Shown here: positions 54,025 to 63,335 of the stretch, piece after piece | Position numbering within the stretch: position 1 is the stretch's first letter | Layout: every line of letters begins with the position of its first letter | Assembly: GCF_039534975.1 (NCBI RefSeq) | Contig: NZ_BAAAWH010000001.1 | Location: 1,488,001 to 1,552,000 of the forward strand | Length of the DNA: 64,000 nucleotides | From: Microbacterium terregens | GTDB taxonomy: Bacteria; Actinomycetota; Actinomycetes; Actinomycetales; Microbacteriaceae | Direction: 5' to 3' | Translations under genes and position numbers: made by a program | The notes under the pieces: model-generated | The model's input: the letters and a program-made list of their open reading frames with translations, nothing else | Databases searched by the model: none | What the model was told of the DNA's origin: nothing

Positions 54025-54996
54025 ATGCCGCTCCACCCCGACTCACCGGCAGTGCCGACGCCGCTGCCGTTCTCGTTCGAGTTGTACCCGCCGCGCTCCG
54101 ATGCCGCGACGCTCGCGCTGCACGACACGATCAGGATCCTCGCCGATGCCGGTCCGGCGTTCCTGTCGGTCACCTACGGTGCCGGAGGGTCAACCGGGGG
54201 CCGCTCGCTGGAGGTCCTCCGCCGCATCCGTGCGACGACCGACACCGAGCCCATGGCGCACCTGACCTGCGTGGGAAACACGTACTCCGGCGCGGCTGCC
54301 CTCATTCGCGAATTCCTGGATGCCGGCATCCTGAGCTTTCTGGCCTTGCGCGGCGATCCGCCCGCCGGCTCATCCGAGGACGCCGCGTTCCTCGGGGATC
54401 TGGAGAGCTCCGCTCAACTGGTCCAGCTGATCGACCGCGTGCAGGCAGCGCGCGTCCCGTACACCGAGGCCAGGGTGCCGGGACTGCCTGGCGCCGCGCA
54501 CGTCCAGCGACGCGAGCGCGCTCAGATCGCGGTCGCCGCGTTCCCTCGCGGCCACCCCCGCTCGCGGCATCCGCGCGAGCACATCGACGCTCTCGTGGCC
54601 AAGCAGGCGGCCGGGGCGACGCTCGCGATCACCCAGCTGTTCTTCCACGCCGACGACTACCTGAGCTTCGTCAGCCGCGCGCGTGAAGCCGGCGTGACCA
54701 TTCCCATCCTGCCGGGCATCATGCCGATCACCGCGCCCGGACGACTGCGCCGCGTGCTCGAGCTCAGCGGCGAGGACCTGCCCGGCGAACTGGCGGTCGC
54801 CCTCGAGATCGAGCCGACCGCCGACGGCCGAAGGGAGGTCGGCGTCGCCTACGCGGCCGCGCTCGTCCGTGCCGTCGTCGCCGGTGGCGCACCCGGAATC
54901 CACCTGTACGCCTTCAACCATCACGACACGGTCCTCGCGGTCCTCCGCGAAGCCGGCATCCTGACCCCCCACCCTCACAAGGAGGCAGCACGATGA
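54025..54996 (+). CDS. metF: Methylenetetrahydrofolate reductase
   Basis: 323 aa TIM-barrel flavoenzyme that makes 5-methyl-THF. FSFELYPPRSD carries the catalytic Glu; SVTYGAGGSTGGRSLEV, AHLTCVGNTYSG and LALRGDPP are the folate/FAD blocks; ITQLFFHADDYLSF and PGIMPITAPGRL complete it. ATG at 54025 with a weak GAAG site. The stop overlaps metE (ATGA), so product and user of methyl-THF are co-translated. Confidence 0.94.
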   Translation: MPLHPDSPAVPTPLPFSFELYPPRSDAATLALHDTIRILADAGPAFLSVTYGAGGSTGGRSLEVLRRIRATTDTEPMAHLTCVGNTYSGAAALIREFLDAGILSFLALRGDPPAGSSEDAAFLGDLESSAQLVQLIDRVQAARVPYTEARVPGLPGAAHVQRRERAQIAVAAFPRGHPRSRHPREHIDALVAKQAAGATLAITQLFFHADDYLSFVSRAREAGVTIPILPGIMPITAPGRLRRVLELSGEDLPGELAVALEIEPTADGRREVGVAYAAALVRAVVAGGAPGIHLYAFNHHDTVLAVLREAGILTPHPHKEAAR

Positions 54997-57329
54997 GCGA
55001 CATCCGCCCCACTTTCCCCGCCGGGACGATTCTCGGCTATCCGCGCATCGGCGCGCATCGCGAACTCAAACGCGCCGTCGAATCGCATTGGGCCGGCGAG
55101 ATCGACGAGCCGGAGCTCGAGGCGATCGCCGCGGACCTGCGCCGCAGCACGCGGGAGCATCTCGCCGCGCTCGGGCTCGAACGCGAGAACTCGTCGATCC
55201 CCGAGTCGTTCAGCTTCTACGATCAGGTGCTCGATGCCGCGGCCGCGGTCGGTGCGCTCCCGGACCGGTTCGCCCGCCTCCGCGGTCAAGACGGCTCGGT
55301 CGGGCTCGGTGCGTACTTCACCGCCGCGCGGGGGGACACGCAGACCGCCCCGCTCGAGCTGACGAAGTGGTTCGACACCAACTACCACCACCTTGTTCCC
55401 GAGATCGGACCCGAGACGCTCTTCGCCCCCTCCAGCGCGCGCTTCGCCCGCCAGGTGGCGGAAGCGCGCGCCGACGGGTTCGCCGTCCGCCCGGTGCTCG
55501 TCGGTCCCGTGACCCTGCTCGCGCTCGCGAAGCCGTCGAATGCCGCACCCCGGGGCTACCGGCCCCTGGACCGTCTCGAAGATCTGCTGCCGGTGTACGC
55601 TGCGCTGCTGACCGACCTCCGCGCGGCCGGCGCGGACTGGGTCCAGCTGGACGAGCCCGCCCTGGTCAGCGAGAACCTCGCGGCTGCTCCGGACGAACTG
55701 GCGGATGCCGCCGCTCACGCCTACCGCGCGCTGGGTGCCGGGACCCGTCGACCGGCGATCCTCGTCGCCGCCCCATACGCCGCGCCGTCGGATGCGGCGT
55801 GGAGGGCGCTGGCGGCATCCCCGGTCGAGGCGCTCGCGGTGGACCTGAGCCGCGGGTCGGTCCCCGCGGCTGTCCCCGGGCTGGAGACCAAGACACTGGT
55901 CGGCGGAGTCATCGACGCGCGCAACATCTGGCGGGGCGACCTCGCCGCCTCCTGGTCGGCTCTCGGGCGACTCGGCCGTCTCGGCGCCGCCGCCGTGTCC
56001 GCAGGGACCTCCGCGTCGTTGCAGCACGTACCGCACGACGTCGCCGCCGAGCCTCGACTGGACCCTCGTCTCGTGTCATGGCTGGCGTTCGCCGACCAGA
56101 AGGTCGGCCAGGTGGTCGCCCTCGCTCGCGGGCTGGTCGAGGGCCCGGCCGCCCTCACGGGCGATCTCGCCGCGGCGTCGGCCGCACTCGCGGACCGGCG
56201 CAACGCGCCGGGTGTCCGAGATGCCGCCGTGCGCGTCCGCGCGGCGGCACTGCGCGCAGACGATGTCGTCCGCGGCGACTACGAGGTGCGTCGGACGGCG
56301 CAGACGGAGGCGCTCCGGTTGCCGCTGCTGCCGACCACGACGATCGGATCGTTCCCGCAGACCGCCGACATCCGCCGTGCGCGCGCACAGCACGCGCGCG
56401 GCCTGCTCCGCACCGAGGACTACGAGGACTTCCTCCGCGTCGAGATCCTCGCGGTGATCGGCCTGCAGGAGGAGCTCGGGCTCGATGTGCTCGTGCACGG
56501 CGAGCCGGAGCGCAACGACATGGTCCAGTACTTCGCGGAGAATCTCGAGGGCTTCGCCGTGACCGAGAACGGGTGGGTGCAGTCCTACGGGTCACGTGCG
56601 ACGCGCCCCTCGATCCTCTGGGGCGACGTGTCGCGGCCCGAGCCGATCACGGTGGGATGGTCCACCTTCGCTCAGTCGCTCACCGAGCGCCCGGTGAAGG
56701 GGATGCTCACGGGTCCGGTGACGATACTGGCGTGGTCGTTCGTGCGCGATGACCAGCCCTTGGAGGAGACGGCGCGTCAGGTGGCCCTCGCGCTGCGCGA
56801 CGAGATCACCGATCTCGAAGGCGCCGGCATGAGGATCGTTCAGGTCGACGAGCCGGCGCTGCGGGAGCTCCTTCCCCTTAAGAGCGCGGACCGCGATGCC
56901 TATCTGGAGTGGTCGGTGGGCGCCTTCCGGCTCGCCACGGCCGGCGCGGCGCCCGCGACCCAGGTCCACACGCACCTCTGCTATTCGGACTTCGACGCGG
57001 TGATCGAGGCGATCGCGGCGCTGGACGCCGATGTCACCTCCATCGAGGCGGCCCGCAGCGGCGGCGGGGTGATCGGTGACATCGCGGGCGGGGGATTCAC
57101 GCATGACATCGGACCCGGCGTGTATGACATCCATTCCCCGCGCGTGCCCACGGTCGCAGAAGTAATCACCACCCTGGAACGCGCCGCGGCCGTACTGCCG
57201 CTGCGTCAGCTCTGGGTGAACCCGGACTGCGGACTCAAGACACGTGGATACCCCGAGACGGTCAAGGCCCTGGAGAACCTCGTGGAAGCCGCGCACAAGG
57301 TGCGTCAGCGGGTGGAGGTCACCGTCTGA
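54993..57329 (+). CDS. metE: Cobalamin-independent methionine synthase
   Basis: 778 aa; transfers methyl from 5-methyl-THF triglutamate to homocysteine. Two barrels: N-terminal (LGYPRIGAHRELKRAVESHW) and catalytic C-terminal (LPTTTIGSFPQT, VHGEPERNDMVQYF). Zinc ligands are in VHTHLCYSDF (His, Cys), the Glu of the following helix, and the Cys in NPDCGLKTRGY. Coupled to metF. The 3' end overlaps the convergent membrane-protein gene by 11 bp. Confidence 0.96.
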   Translation: MSDIRPTFPAGTILGYPRIGAHRELKRAVESHWAGEIDEPELEAIAADLRRSTREHLAALGLERENSSIPESFSFYDQVLDAAAAVGALPDRFARLRGQDGSVGLGAYFTAARGDTQTAPLELTKWFDTNYHHLVPEIGPETLFAPSSARFARQVAEARADGFAVRPVLVGPVTLLALAKPSNAAPRGYRPLDRLEDLLPVYAALLTDLRAAGADWVQLDEPALVSENLAAAPDELADAAAHAYRALGAGTRRPAILVAAPYAAPSDAAWRALAASPVEALAVDLSRGSVPAAVPGLETKTLVGGVIDARNIWRGDLAASWSALGRLGRLGAAAVSAGTSASLQHVPHDVAAEPRLDPRLVSWLAFADQKVGQVVALARGLVEGPAALTGDLAAASAALADRRNAPGVRDAAVRVRAAALRADDVVRGDYEVRRTAQTEALRLPLLPTTTIGSFPQTADIRRARAQHARGLLRTEDYEDFLRVEILAVIGLQEELGLDVLVHGEPERNDMVQYFAENLEGFAVTENGWVQSYGSRATRPSILWGDVSRPEPITVGWSTFAQSLTERPVKGMLTGPVTILAWSFVRDDQPLEETARQVALALRDEITDLEGAGMRIVQVDEPALRELLPLKSADRDAYLEWSVGAFRLATAGAAPATQVHTHLCYSDFDAVIEAIAALDADVTSIEAARSGGGVIGDIAGGGFTHDIGPGVYDIHSPRVPTVAEVITTLERAAAVLPLRQLWVNPDCGLKTRGYPETVKALENLVEAAHKVRQRVEVTV

Positions 57330-58749
57330 GGGGCGCGTCGCCGGATGCCGCGACCACAGTGGTCTCGGCATCCGGTGCAACCGCGTCGTCCCCCTGCGCA
57401 CCGGCCGTGACCGGGGCGCCCGCAGAGGCGGCGTTCAGCTCGTCGGGTCGGCGCTGCAGCAGTTCCAGGATCCAGGCTGCGCCGAAGGACACGATGAGCA
57501 CGAGCGCGACGTCGCCCAGCGAAACGGGTCGCAGTGCGAACAGCCAGATGACCGCCAATACCGCCACCAGCGTCCGAACCAGGATTCGCTGCCTGCCCAG
57601 CCAGATGCCGAACGCGCCGGTGTTCAGACCCCGTGCTGCCAGCTGGCGGCGGGCCGAGGCATTCACCCCGCGAATGGTCCGCCGGAACCCCTGCGCGGGG
57701 CCGGATCGCCCCATCACCCACCCGAGGAGGGCGATCAGGGCGCCCAGGAGCGCGAACACGAGCGCGGTCTGCGTCATGTTGCCGACCAGCTGCGCATAGA
57801 TCACGCTCAACGCGTCGGGGGCCAGGCCCAGCGATGCGGCTACTCCGCCGATCGCTGTCCCGCCCACGGCCAGCACCGCCGCGAGCGAGCCGCCCCCGAC
57901 GACGAATCCGAGCCCGGTGCCCAGGACGGCTACGCTGCGTCGGCGGGCGATCGCGATGCCGAGCGCGAAGAGCGCGATCGTGATCACCGGCAGCCAGTAC
58001 CCGAGGGTGGTGGCGACCGCGTATCCGGTGCGGATCATCGCCAGGTTCTGGCCCTCGCCGAGAATGACGACGCGATCGACACTGGGGATCAACTCGGCCA
58101 CGCCGAGGCCACGGTCCACGAGATTCTGTTTGACCCGCTCGACGACCGCCCCCAGTTGGATGCCGACGCCTTCGTCCGTGCGGACCACCAGGCCGCCGCC
58201 ATCGGAGGTCGCCGTGCCGACCAGGGCACGGTGGGCGGCGCGGGTGGCCGTGGCCCAGACCTCGGAGAACGCGTCGGATTCGACGACGCGCGTCACCGTC
58301 GTGGTCACCAGGCTCTGCAGGCCGTTGGCCGCGGGCGCCTCGAGCAGCTGCAACGCGTCGGCCGCCCGCGGAGGCAGTCCCAGCGCCGCGACTCCGTCGA
58401 ACACGTCCGCAGTGATCTCCTGGAAGTCGACCTGAGCGGAGATGGCCTCCATCGACTCGTCGATGATCAAAGCCTGCACGGCCGGATCGTCCACGAGCGG
58501 GGCGAGCGAGGCGACGAACGCGTCCTCCTCCACGAGCTGGATCCGTGCCCAGGCGCTCACGATGGACACCGGGACCAGGATCGTCGCGACGACGATGCAC
58601 ACGGCCGATGCCAGCCCCCGCCACCACCCGCCTCCGCCGCTTCGCGGCACCGGGCGCTCGCGGAGGTCCGCATCGCGTTGCAGCCGTAGGTTCTCGGCAC
58701 GCAGCGTCTCGAGCTGAGTCTGAAGATCGTCGACGTCTGCTGCGGACAT
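57319..58749 (-). CDS. Membrane protein of unknown function with N-terminal coiled coil
   Basis: 476 aa. A predicted short coiled coil (DDLQTQLETLRAENLRLQRD, about residues 6-25) precedes the first helix (about 45-68). A large soluble region of about 200 residues follows (DDPAVQALIIDESMEAI, DGVAALGLPPRAADALQLLEAP), presumably extracytoplasmic. Four to five C-terminal helices and an acidic tail end it. No characterised domain is recognised. ATG at 58749 with GGAGGAGG. It lies between metE and lexA. Confidence 0.75.
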   Translation of the reverse strand: MSAADVDDLQTQLETLRAENLRLQRDADLRERPVPRSGGGGWWRGLASAVCIVVATILVPVSIVSAWARIQLVEEDAFVASLAPLVDDPAVQALIIDESMEAISAQVDFQEITADVFDGVAALGLPPRAADALQLLEAPAANGLQSLVTTTVTRVVESDAFSEVWATATRAAHRALVGTATSDGGGLVVRTDEGVGIQLGAVVERVKQNLVDRGLGVAELIPSVDRVVILGEGQNLAMIRTGYAVATTLGYWLPVITIALFALGIAIARRRSVAVLGTGLGFVVGGGSLAAVLAVGGTAIGGVAASLGLAPDALSVIYAQLVGNMTQTALVFALLGALIALLGWVMGRSGPAQGFRRTIRGVNASARRQLAARGLNTGAFGIWLGRQRILVRTLVAVLAVIWLFALRPVSLGDVALVLIVSFGAAWILELLQRRPDELNAASAGAPVTAGAQGDDAVAPDAETTVVAASGDAPLRR

Positions 58750-58830
58750 GAGGCCTCCTCCGACGGATGAGGCCATTGTGGCGCAAATGCGATCCGCGCG
58801 CCGCACCACTGCGCGCGGATCTGCGCGGAC

Positions 58831-59511
58831 TCAGACGGCGCGCAGGACCGCCACGATCTTGCCGAGCACGACGGCCTCGTCGCCCAGGATCGGTTCGAAT
58901 GCGGAGTTGCGGGGGAGCAGCCACGTGTGCCCATCGCGGCGCCGGAAGGTCTTGACAGTGGCCTCGCCATCGAGCATCGCCGCGACGATGTCACCGTTCT
59001 CGGCATCCGCCTGCGACCTCACGACGACCCAGTCGCCGTCGCAGATGGCGGCGTCGATCATGGACTCGCCCGAAATGCGGAGCATGAACAGGTCGCCCTT
59101 GCCGACGAGCTGGCGGGGAAGGGGGAAGATCTCCTCGATCTGCTGCTCGGCGGTGATCGGCACGCCCGCCGAGATGCGCCCGACCAACGGCACCATCGCG
59201 GCGTCGCCGACGGACGGCGCGCTGTCGGCGGGATTCTCGGTGGACATCCCGGGCAGGTCGATCAAGACCTCCATCGCGCGCGTCTTGCCCGCGTCCCGCC
59301 GCAGATACCCGCTCAGCTCGAGCTGGTTGAGCTGATGCGTGACGCTGGAAAGAGACTTGAGACCCACGGCATCGCCGATCTCGCGCATGCTCGGCGGGTA
59401 GCCGTACCGGGCGATCGATCGCTGGATGACCTCGAGGATGGCGAGCTGCTTGTCGCTCAGGCTCTTGCGCCTGCGCGTCTGCGGCTTTTCGCGCCCGTTC
59501 ACCTCGGTCAT
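58831..59511 (-). CDS. lexA: SOS repressor LexA
   Basis: 226 aa. Winged-helix DNA-binding domain [27 protein letters not shown], cleavage site Ala115-Gly116 in [12 protein letters not shown], catalytic S150 in GESMIDAAI and K187 in ATVKTFRR. RecA-stimulated self-cleavage induces SOS genes. ATG at 59509-59511 with AGGAG. A possible promoter lies on the minus strand of 59671-59700 (-35 TTCCGA, 17 nt, -10 TAAGAT), overlapping the LexA-like box shared with the divergent LysM gene. Confidence 0.97.
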   Translation of the reverse strand: MTEVNGREKPQTRRRKSLSDKQLAILEVIQRSIARYGYPPSMREIGDAVGLKSLSSVTHQLNQLELSGYLRRDAGKTRAMEVLIDLPGMSTENPADSAPSVGDAAMVPLVGRISAGVPITAEQQIEEIFPLPRQLVGKGDLFMLRISGESMIDAAICDGDWVVVRSQADAENGDIVAAMLDGEATVKTFRRRDGHTWLLPRNSAFEPILGDEAVVLGKIVAVLRAV

Positions 59512-59664
59512 GATCCCAGCTCCTGTCTCGCCGTGGGGGCATCGGTCTTCGAATGTCGGAGGCCCATGGTGGGGTGTCCCTATCGAAACCGTATCCGGTA
59601 ACGGCACATCGATACCGCACCACGTGCGCGTGTCGCGTTCGAACATCCGAGCCCGCATCCGCGA

Positions 59665-59696
59665 TTGACATCTTATTACTTCGAAGATACATTCGG
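59665..59696 (+). promoter_or_regulatory. SOS-type promoter of the LysM gene with overlapping LexA-like box
   Basis: -35 TTGACA (59665-59670), a 17-nt spacer and -10 TACATT (59688-59693): a near-consensus promoter. TCGAAGATACATTCGG (59681-59696) covers the -10 and fits the TCGAA-N6-TTCGA SOS pattern with one mismatch in the last position. It resembles the recA box (TCGAAGATCTGTTCGA). Confidence 0.75.
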
Positions 59697-59704
59697 AAGA
59701 GAGC

Positions 59705-59742
59705 TTCGCATTCCCCGCTCCCGGCCGAGCCGGGAATGCGAA
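59705..59742 (+). repeat. Leader hairpin of the LysM gene
   Basis: TTCGCATTCCC (59705-59715) pairs perfectly with GGGAATGCGAA (59732-59742), with CCGG pairing possible inside the loop. It starts at about the predicted transcript 5' end and is followed by a pyrimidine run (CCTCTTCCCTTTC) before the AGGAGG ribosome site. Confidence 0.65.
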
Positions 59743-59769
59743 CCTCTTCCCTTTCAGCAGGAGGACGAC

Positions 59770-60123
59770 ATGACAGCGATCAGCATCCCGGCGCACCGTG
59801 CGACGCGACTGCGGCTCACGCCGCGCGGTCGCCGCATTCTTGCCGCGCTCGCTGCGCTGCCGGCCGTCGTCGCGCTCAGCCTCGCGGTCCTCAGCGGTGG
59901 AAGCGCGCTCGCGAATCTTGACGACGGGGCTCCGGCGGGAACGTTCGCCACACTGACGGTGGCGTCGGGCGAATCGCTCTGGTCCATCGCCGAGCAGGTC
60001 GCGCCCGGCGCAGACCCGCGCGACGTCGTGGATGCGATCGTGCGGCTGAACGCGCTCGATGGGGTCGTCGTGTCCGCCGGTCAGCGACTGTCCATTCCGG
60101 CCGAGTACGCCTCGGCGCCGTAG
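59770..60123 (+). CDS. LysM domain protein, probable SOS-controlled cell-division factor
   Basis: 117 aa. One membrane helix (about residues 22-46), then a single LysM domain: [17 protein letters not shown]...[24 protein letters not shown], which binds peptidoglycan. Topology, size and its divergent position next to lexA match Rv2719c (ChiZ) of M. tuberculosis and parallel YneA of Bacillus, SOS-induced proteins that delay division. AGGAGG lies 5 nt before the ATG at 59770. The link to division is inferred from context. Confidence 0.87.
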   Translation: MTAISIPAHRATRLRLTPRGRRILAALAALPAVVALSLAVLSGGSALANLDDGAPAGTFATLTVASGESLWSIAEQVAPGADPRDVVDAIVRLNALDGVVVSAGQRLSIPAEYASAP

Positions 60124-60190
60124 CGGCCGAGCGCACTCGGGCACGCTCCTTCGGGGGACGTGCGCAGACGCGGGCCCTACGATGGGCGAG

Positions 60191-61276
60191 GTGAGTATCC
60201 GCCTCGACGATCTTCCCCTCCGCGATGATTTGCGCGGTCTGACACCGTACGGCGCTCCGCAGGCCCCGCTGCCGGTCGCTCTCAACGTGAACGAGAACAC
60301 GCATCCGGTGCCGCAAGAGGTGGCGGATGACATTCTGGATGCCGTCGCCCTGGCGCTGCGCGATGTCAACCGCTATCCGGACCGGGAGTTCACCGAGCTG
60401 CGCGAAGGCTTCGCCGACTATCTCGGCTACGGCGTGACTCGGGAGCAGATCTGGGCGGCGAACGGATCGAACGAGGTTCTGCAGCACGTCCTGCAGGCCT
60501 TCGGCGGTCCCGGACGCACGGCGTTCGGCTTCGCTCCCACCTACTCCATGTACCCGCTGCTGACGCGGGCGACCGGAGCGACGTGGGTGGCCGGTTCGCG
60601 GGCCGCGGACTTCTCCGTGGACGCGGAGAGCGCCGCATTCCAGGTCGCCGAGGCGGGCGCGGATGTCGTCTTCCTCTGCGCACCGAATAACCCGACGGGC
60701 ACGCCGATGACACTGGAGGTCATCGAAGCCGTATACGACGCCTCCCGCGGCATCGTCGTCGTGGACGAGGCCTACCAGGAATTCGCGCCTCGGGACGCCG
60801 GATCGGCGCTCGCGTTGCTGCCGGGGCGCGAGCGGCTCGTCGTCTCGCGCACGATGAGCAAGGCCTTCGCGTTCGCCGGCGCCCGGGTGGGGTACATGGC
60901 CGCCGACCCGGCGCTGGTGGACGCGCTGCGACTCGTGCGCCTGCCCTACCACTTGAGCTCGCTGACCCAGGCGGCGGCGACGGCCGCCCTGCGCCACGCC
61001 TCCACGATGCTGCAGATGGTCGATGAGATCGTCGCCCAGCGGGACCGCATCGGAGCAACCGTCGAGGCGATCGGCTACGAGCCCTACGACTCGTGGGCGA
61101 ACTTCGTTCTGTTCGGCGGCGTGGAGGACTCGGCCGAGACGTGGCAGGCGCTGTATGACCGGGGCGTACTCGTCCGCGATGTCGGGATCCCGCACCACCT
61201 GCGGGTCACGGCGGGCACCGAGCAGGAGACGACCGCGTTCCTGGACGCGCTCGCGTCGATAGACTCGGGCTCATGA
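60191..61276 (+). CDS. hisC: Histidinol-phosphate aminotransferase
   Basis: 361 aa PLP enzyme of histidine synthesis. [40 protein letters not shown] and the PLP lysine in [23 protein letters not shown] (60178-60183) lies 7 nt before the GTG at 60191, favouring that start over the ATG at 60182 inside the -10. The stop overlaps hisB. Confidence 0.94.
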   Translation: MSIRLDDLPLRDDLRGLTPYGAPQAPLPVALNVNENTHPVPQEVADDILDAVALALRDVNRYPDREFTELREGFADYLGYGVTREQIWAANGSNEVLQHVLQAFGGPGRTAFGFAPTYSMYPLLTRATGATWVAGSRAADFSVDAESAAFQVAEAGADVVFLCAPNNPTGTPMTLEVIEAVYDASRGIVVVDEAYQEFAPRDAGSALALLPGRERLVVSRTMSKAFAFAGARVGYMAADPALVDALRLVRLPYHLSSLTQAAATAALRHASTMLQMVDEIVAQRDRIGATVEAIGYEPYDSWANFVLFGGVEDSAETWQALYDRGVLVRDVGIPHHLRVTAGTEQETTAFLDALASIDSGS

Positions 61277-61887
61277 CTGGCCTCGCAACCCCCCGCACGT
61301 CGTCGCTGCGCCGGTCCACGAGCGAATCCACCGTGGAGCTCGAGCTCGACCTCGACGGCACGGGCCGCAGTCACATCGACACCACCGTGCCGTTCTTCGA
61401 TCACATGCTCACCGCCTTCGCGAAGCATTCCCTCACCGACCTCACGATCCGTGCGTCCGGCGACACGGAGATCGATGCCCACCACACCGTCGAGGACGTC
61501 TCGATCGTCCTGGGGCAGGCGATCCGCGAGGCCCTCGGCGACAAGTCGGGCATCTCGCGCTACGGAGATGCCCTCGTGCCGCTCGACGAGGCGCTCGCCC
61601 AGGCCGTGGTGGACATCAGTGGCCGTCCCTACCTCGTGCACAGCGGCGAGCCGCTCGGTTTCGAGCACCACCTCATCGGGGGGCACTTCACCGGCTCGCT
61701 CGTGCGTCACACGTTCGAGGCGATCACCTTCCACGCCGGGCTCACGGTTCACGTCACAGTCCTGGCAGGTCGCGACCCCCACCACATCGCCGAGGCCGAG
61801 TACAAGGCCTTCGCACGAGCGTTCCGCCAGGCGAAGGCCCTGGATCCGGAGGTGCGGGGCGTTCCGAGCACGAAGGGCGCTCTGTGA
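61273..61887 (+). CDS. hisB: Imidazoleglycerol-phosphate dehydratase
   Basis: 204 aa, monofunctional HisB. The metal-binding repeats are [37 protein letters not shown] and [15 protein letters not shown]. Coupled by ATGA to hisC and by GTGA to hisH. Confidence 0.96.
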   Translation: MTGLATPRTSSLRRSTSESTVELELDLDGTGRSHIDTTVPFFDHMLTAFAKHSLTDLTIRASGDTEIDAHHTVEDVSIVLGQAIREALGDKSGISRYGDALVPLDEALAQAVVDISGRPYLVHSGEPLGFEHHLIGGHFTGSLVRHTFEAITFHAGLTVHVTVLAGRDPHHIAEAEYKAFARAFRQAKALDPEVRGVPSTKGAL

Positions 61888-62534
61888 CGAGCAAGCCGCT
61901 GGTCGCGGTTCTGGACTACGGATCCGGCAACGTCCACTCGGCGGTGAAGGCGCTGGCCGCGGCGGGTGCGGACGCGCGGCTCACCGCCGATCGCGGACTC
62001 ATCGACGACGCCGACGGGCTGGTCGTACCCGGAGTGGGCGCGTTCCGCGCGGTCATGGACGCGCTGCGAGCCAGCCGCGGCGACGAGATCATCGACCGCC
62101 GTCTTGCCGGTGGGCGTCCGGTACTCGGAATCTGCGTGGGCATGCAAGTCCTGTTCGAGCGCGGGGTGGAGCGCGGAGTGGACACCGAAGGACTCGGTGA
62201 GTGGCCCGGAGTGATCACCGAGCTCGATGCCCCCGTCCTGCCGCACATGGGATGGAACACCGTCGAGGCAGCGCCGGGCTCGCGGCTGTTCCGCGGCATC
62301 GAGGACGAACGGTTCTACTTCGTCCACTCGTTCGCCGCCCAGCAGTGGCTGCTGGACGTGCAGCCGCCCTTCCCGCAGCCGGCGCTCACCTGGTCCACGC
62401 ACGGCACGCGCTTCCTGGCAGCAGTCGAGAACGGACCCCTCTCGGCGACGCAGTTTCACCCCGAGAAATCCGGGGAGGCGGGCATCCGTCTGCTGTCCAA
62501 TTGGCTCGGCGGGCTCGGCCAGACTAACCTCTGA
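61884..62534 (+). CDS. hisH: Imidazole glycerol phosphate synthase subunit HisH
   Basis: 216 aa class I glutamine amidotransferase feeding ammonia to HisF. Nucleophile Cys in [11 protein letters not shown]; triad His and Glu in [16 protein letters not shown] start overlapping hisB. HisF is not in the window and should lie further downstream. Confidence 0.95.
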   Translation: MTSKPLVAVLDYGSGNVHSAVKALAAAGADARLTADRGLIDDADGLVVPGVGAFRAVMDALRASRGDEIIDRRLAGGRPVLGICVGMQVLFERGVERGVDTEGLGEWPGVITELDAPVLPHMGWNTVEAAPGSRLFRGIEDERFYFVHSFAAQQWLLDVQPPFPQPALTWSTHGTRFLAAVENGPLSATQFHPEKSGEAGIRLLSNWLGGLGQTNL

Positions 62535-62588
62535 ACTCGTGCCATCTGCGAGAGCGCAACGCCCCCGCGTCGTCCGGCATGAGGAGCT

Positions 62589-63335
62589 ATGAACGATTTC
62601 GCGTCTATGCCTGAGTTGATCCTGCTGCCGGCAGTCGATGTCGCCGACGGCAAGGCCGTCCGCCTGACCCAGGGAGAGGCGGGAACCGAGACCGACTTCG
62701 GCGACCCGGTGGACGCGGCCCTGGCGTGGGCGCGTCAGGGTGCCCAATGGATCCACCTCGTCGACCTGGACGCGGCCTTCGGCCGGGGCAACAACGCCTC
62801 GATCATCCGCAAGGTGATCAAACAGGTGCGTGGCGTGCAGGTCGAGGTGTCCGGCGGCATCCGCGACGACCGCAGCCTTGACGCGGCGCTCGAGAGCGGA
62901 GCCTCGCGGATCAACCTGGGCACCGCCGCCCTGGAGAACCCGGAGTGGGCCGCCGATGTCATCGGCCGCTACGGCGACGTCATCGCCGTCGGGCTCGACG
63001 TCCGCGGCACGACCCTGGCCGCGCGCGGCTGGACCCAGGAGGGCGGCGACCTGTGGGATGTGCTGGAACGCCTCGAGGAGGCCGGGTGCAGCCGCTACGT
63101 CGTCACGGACGTCACCAAGGACGGAACGCTCAAGGGCCCCAACCTCGAGCTTCTTCAGGAGATGACCGCACGGACGCCGAAGCCCATTGTCGCGTCCGGC
63201 GGTGTGGCGAGCCTGGATGACATCGCCGCGCTTCGCGAGCTCGTGCCGCTCGGCGTCGAGGGAGCGATCGTGGGCAAGGCCCTTTACGCAGGGGCGTTCA
63301 CGCTCGCCGAGGCGCTGGATGTCGCCGGACACTGA
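62589..63335 (+). CDS. priA: Phosphoribosyl isomerase A (HisA/PriA)
   Basis: 248 aa TIM barrel. Catalytic Asp17 in [15 protein letters not shown] and Asp in [13 protein letters not shown]146-G-W148 in [11 protein letters not shown] matches the Arg/Trp pair that lets actinobacterial PriA handle both the HisA and TrpF substrates, so this protein may also serve tryptophan synthesis. GAGGAG precedes the ATG; an internal ATG at residue 7 is possible. It overlaps the next gene by 17 nt. Confidence 0.93.
   Translation: MNDFASMPELILLPAVDVADGKAVRLTQGEAGTETDFGDPVDAALAWARQGAQWIHLVDLDAAFGRGNNASIIRKVIKQVRGVQVEVSGGIRDDRSLDAALESGASRINLGTAALENPEWAADVIGRYGDVIAVGLDVRGTTLAARGWTQEGGDLWDVLERLEEAGCSRYVVTDVTKDGTLKGPNLELLQEMTARTPKPIVASGGVASLDDIAALRELVPLGVEGAIVGKALYAGAFTLAEALDVAGH

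Noticed and set aside
59630..59660. GTTCGAAC near 59637 as a LexA box
   Set aside because: It is an 8-bp palindrome without the spaced second half expected for the actinobacterial SOS box.
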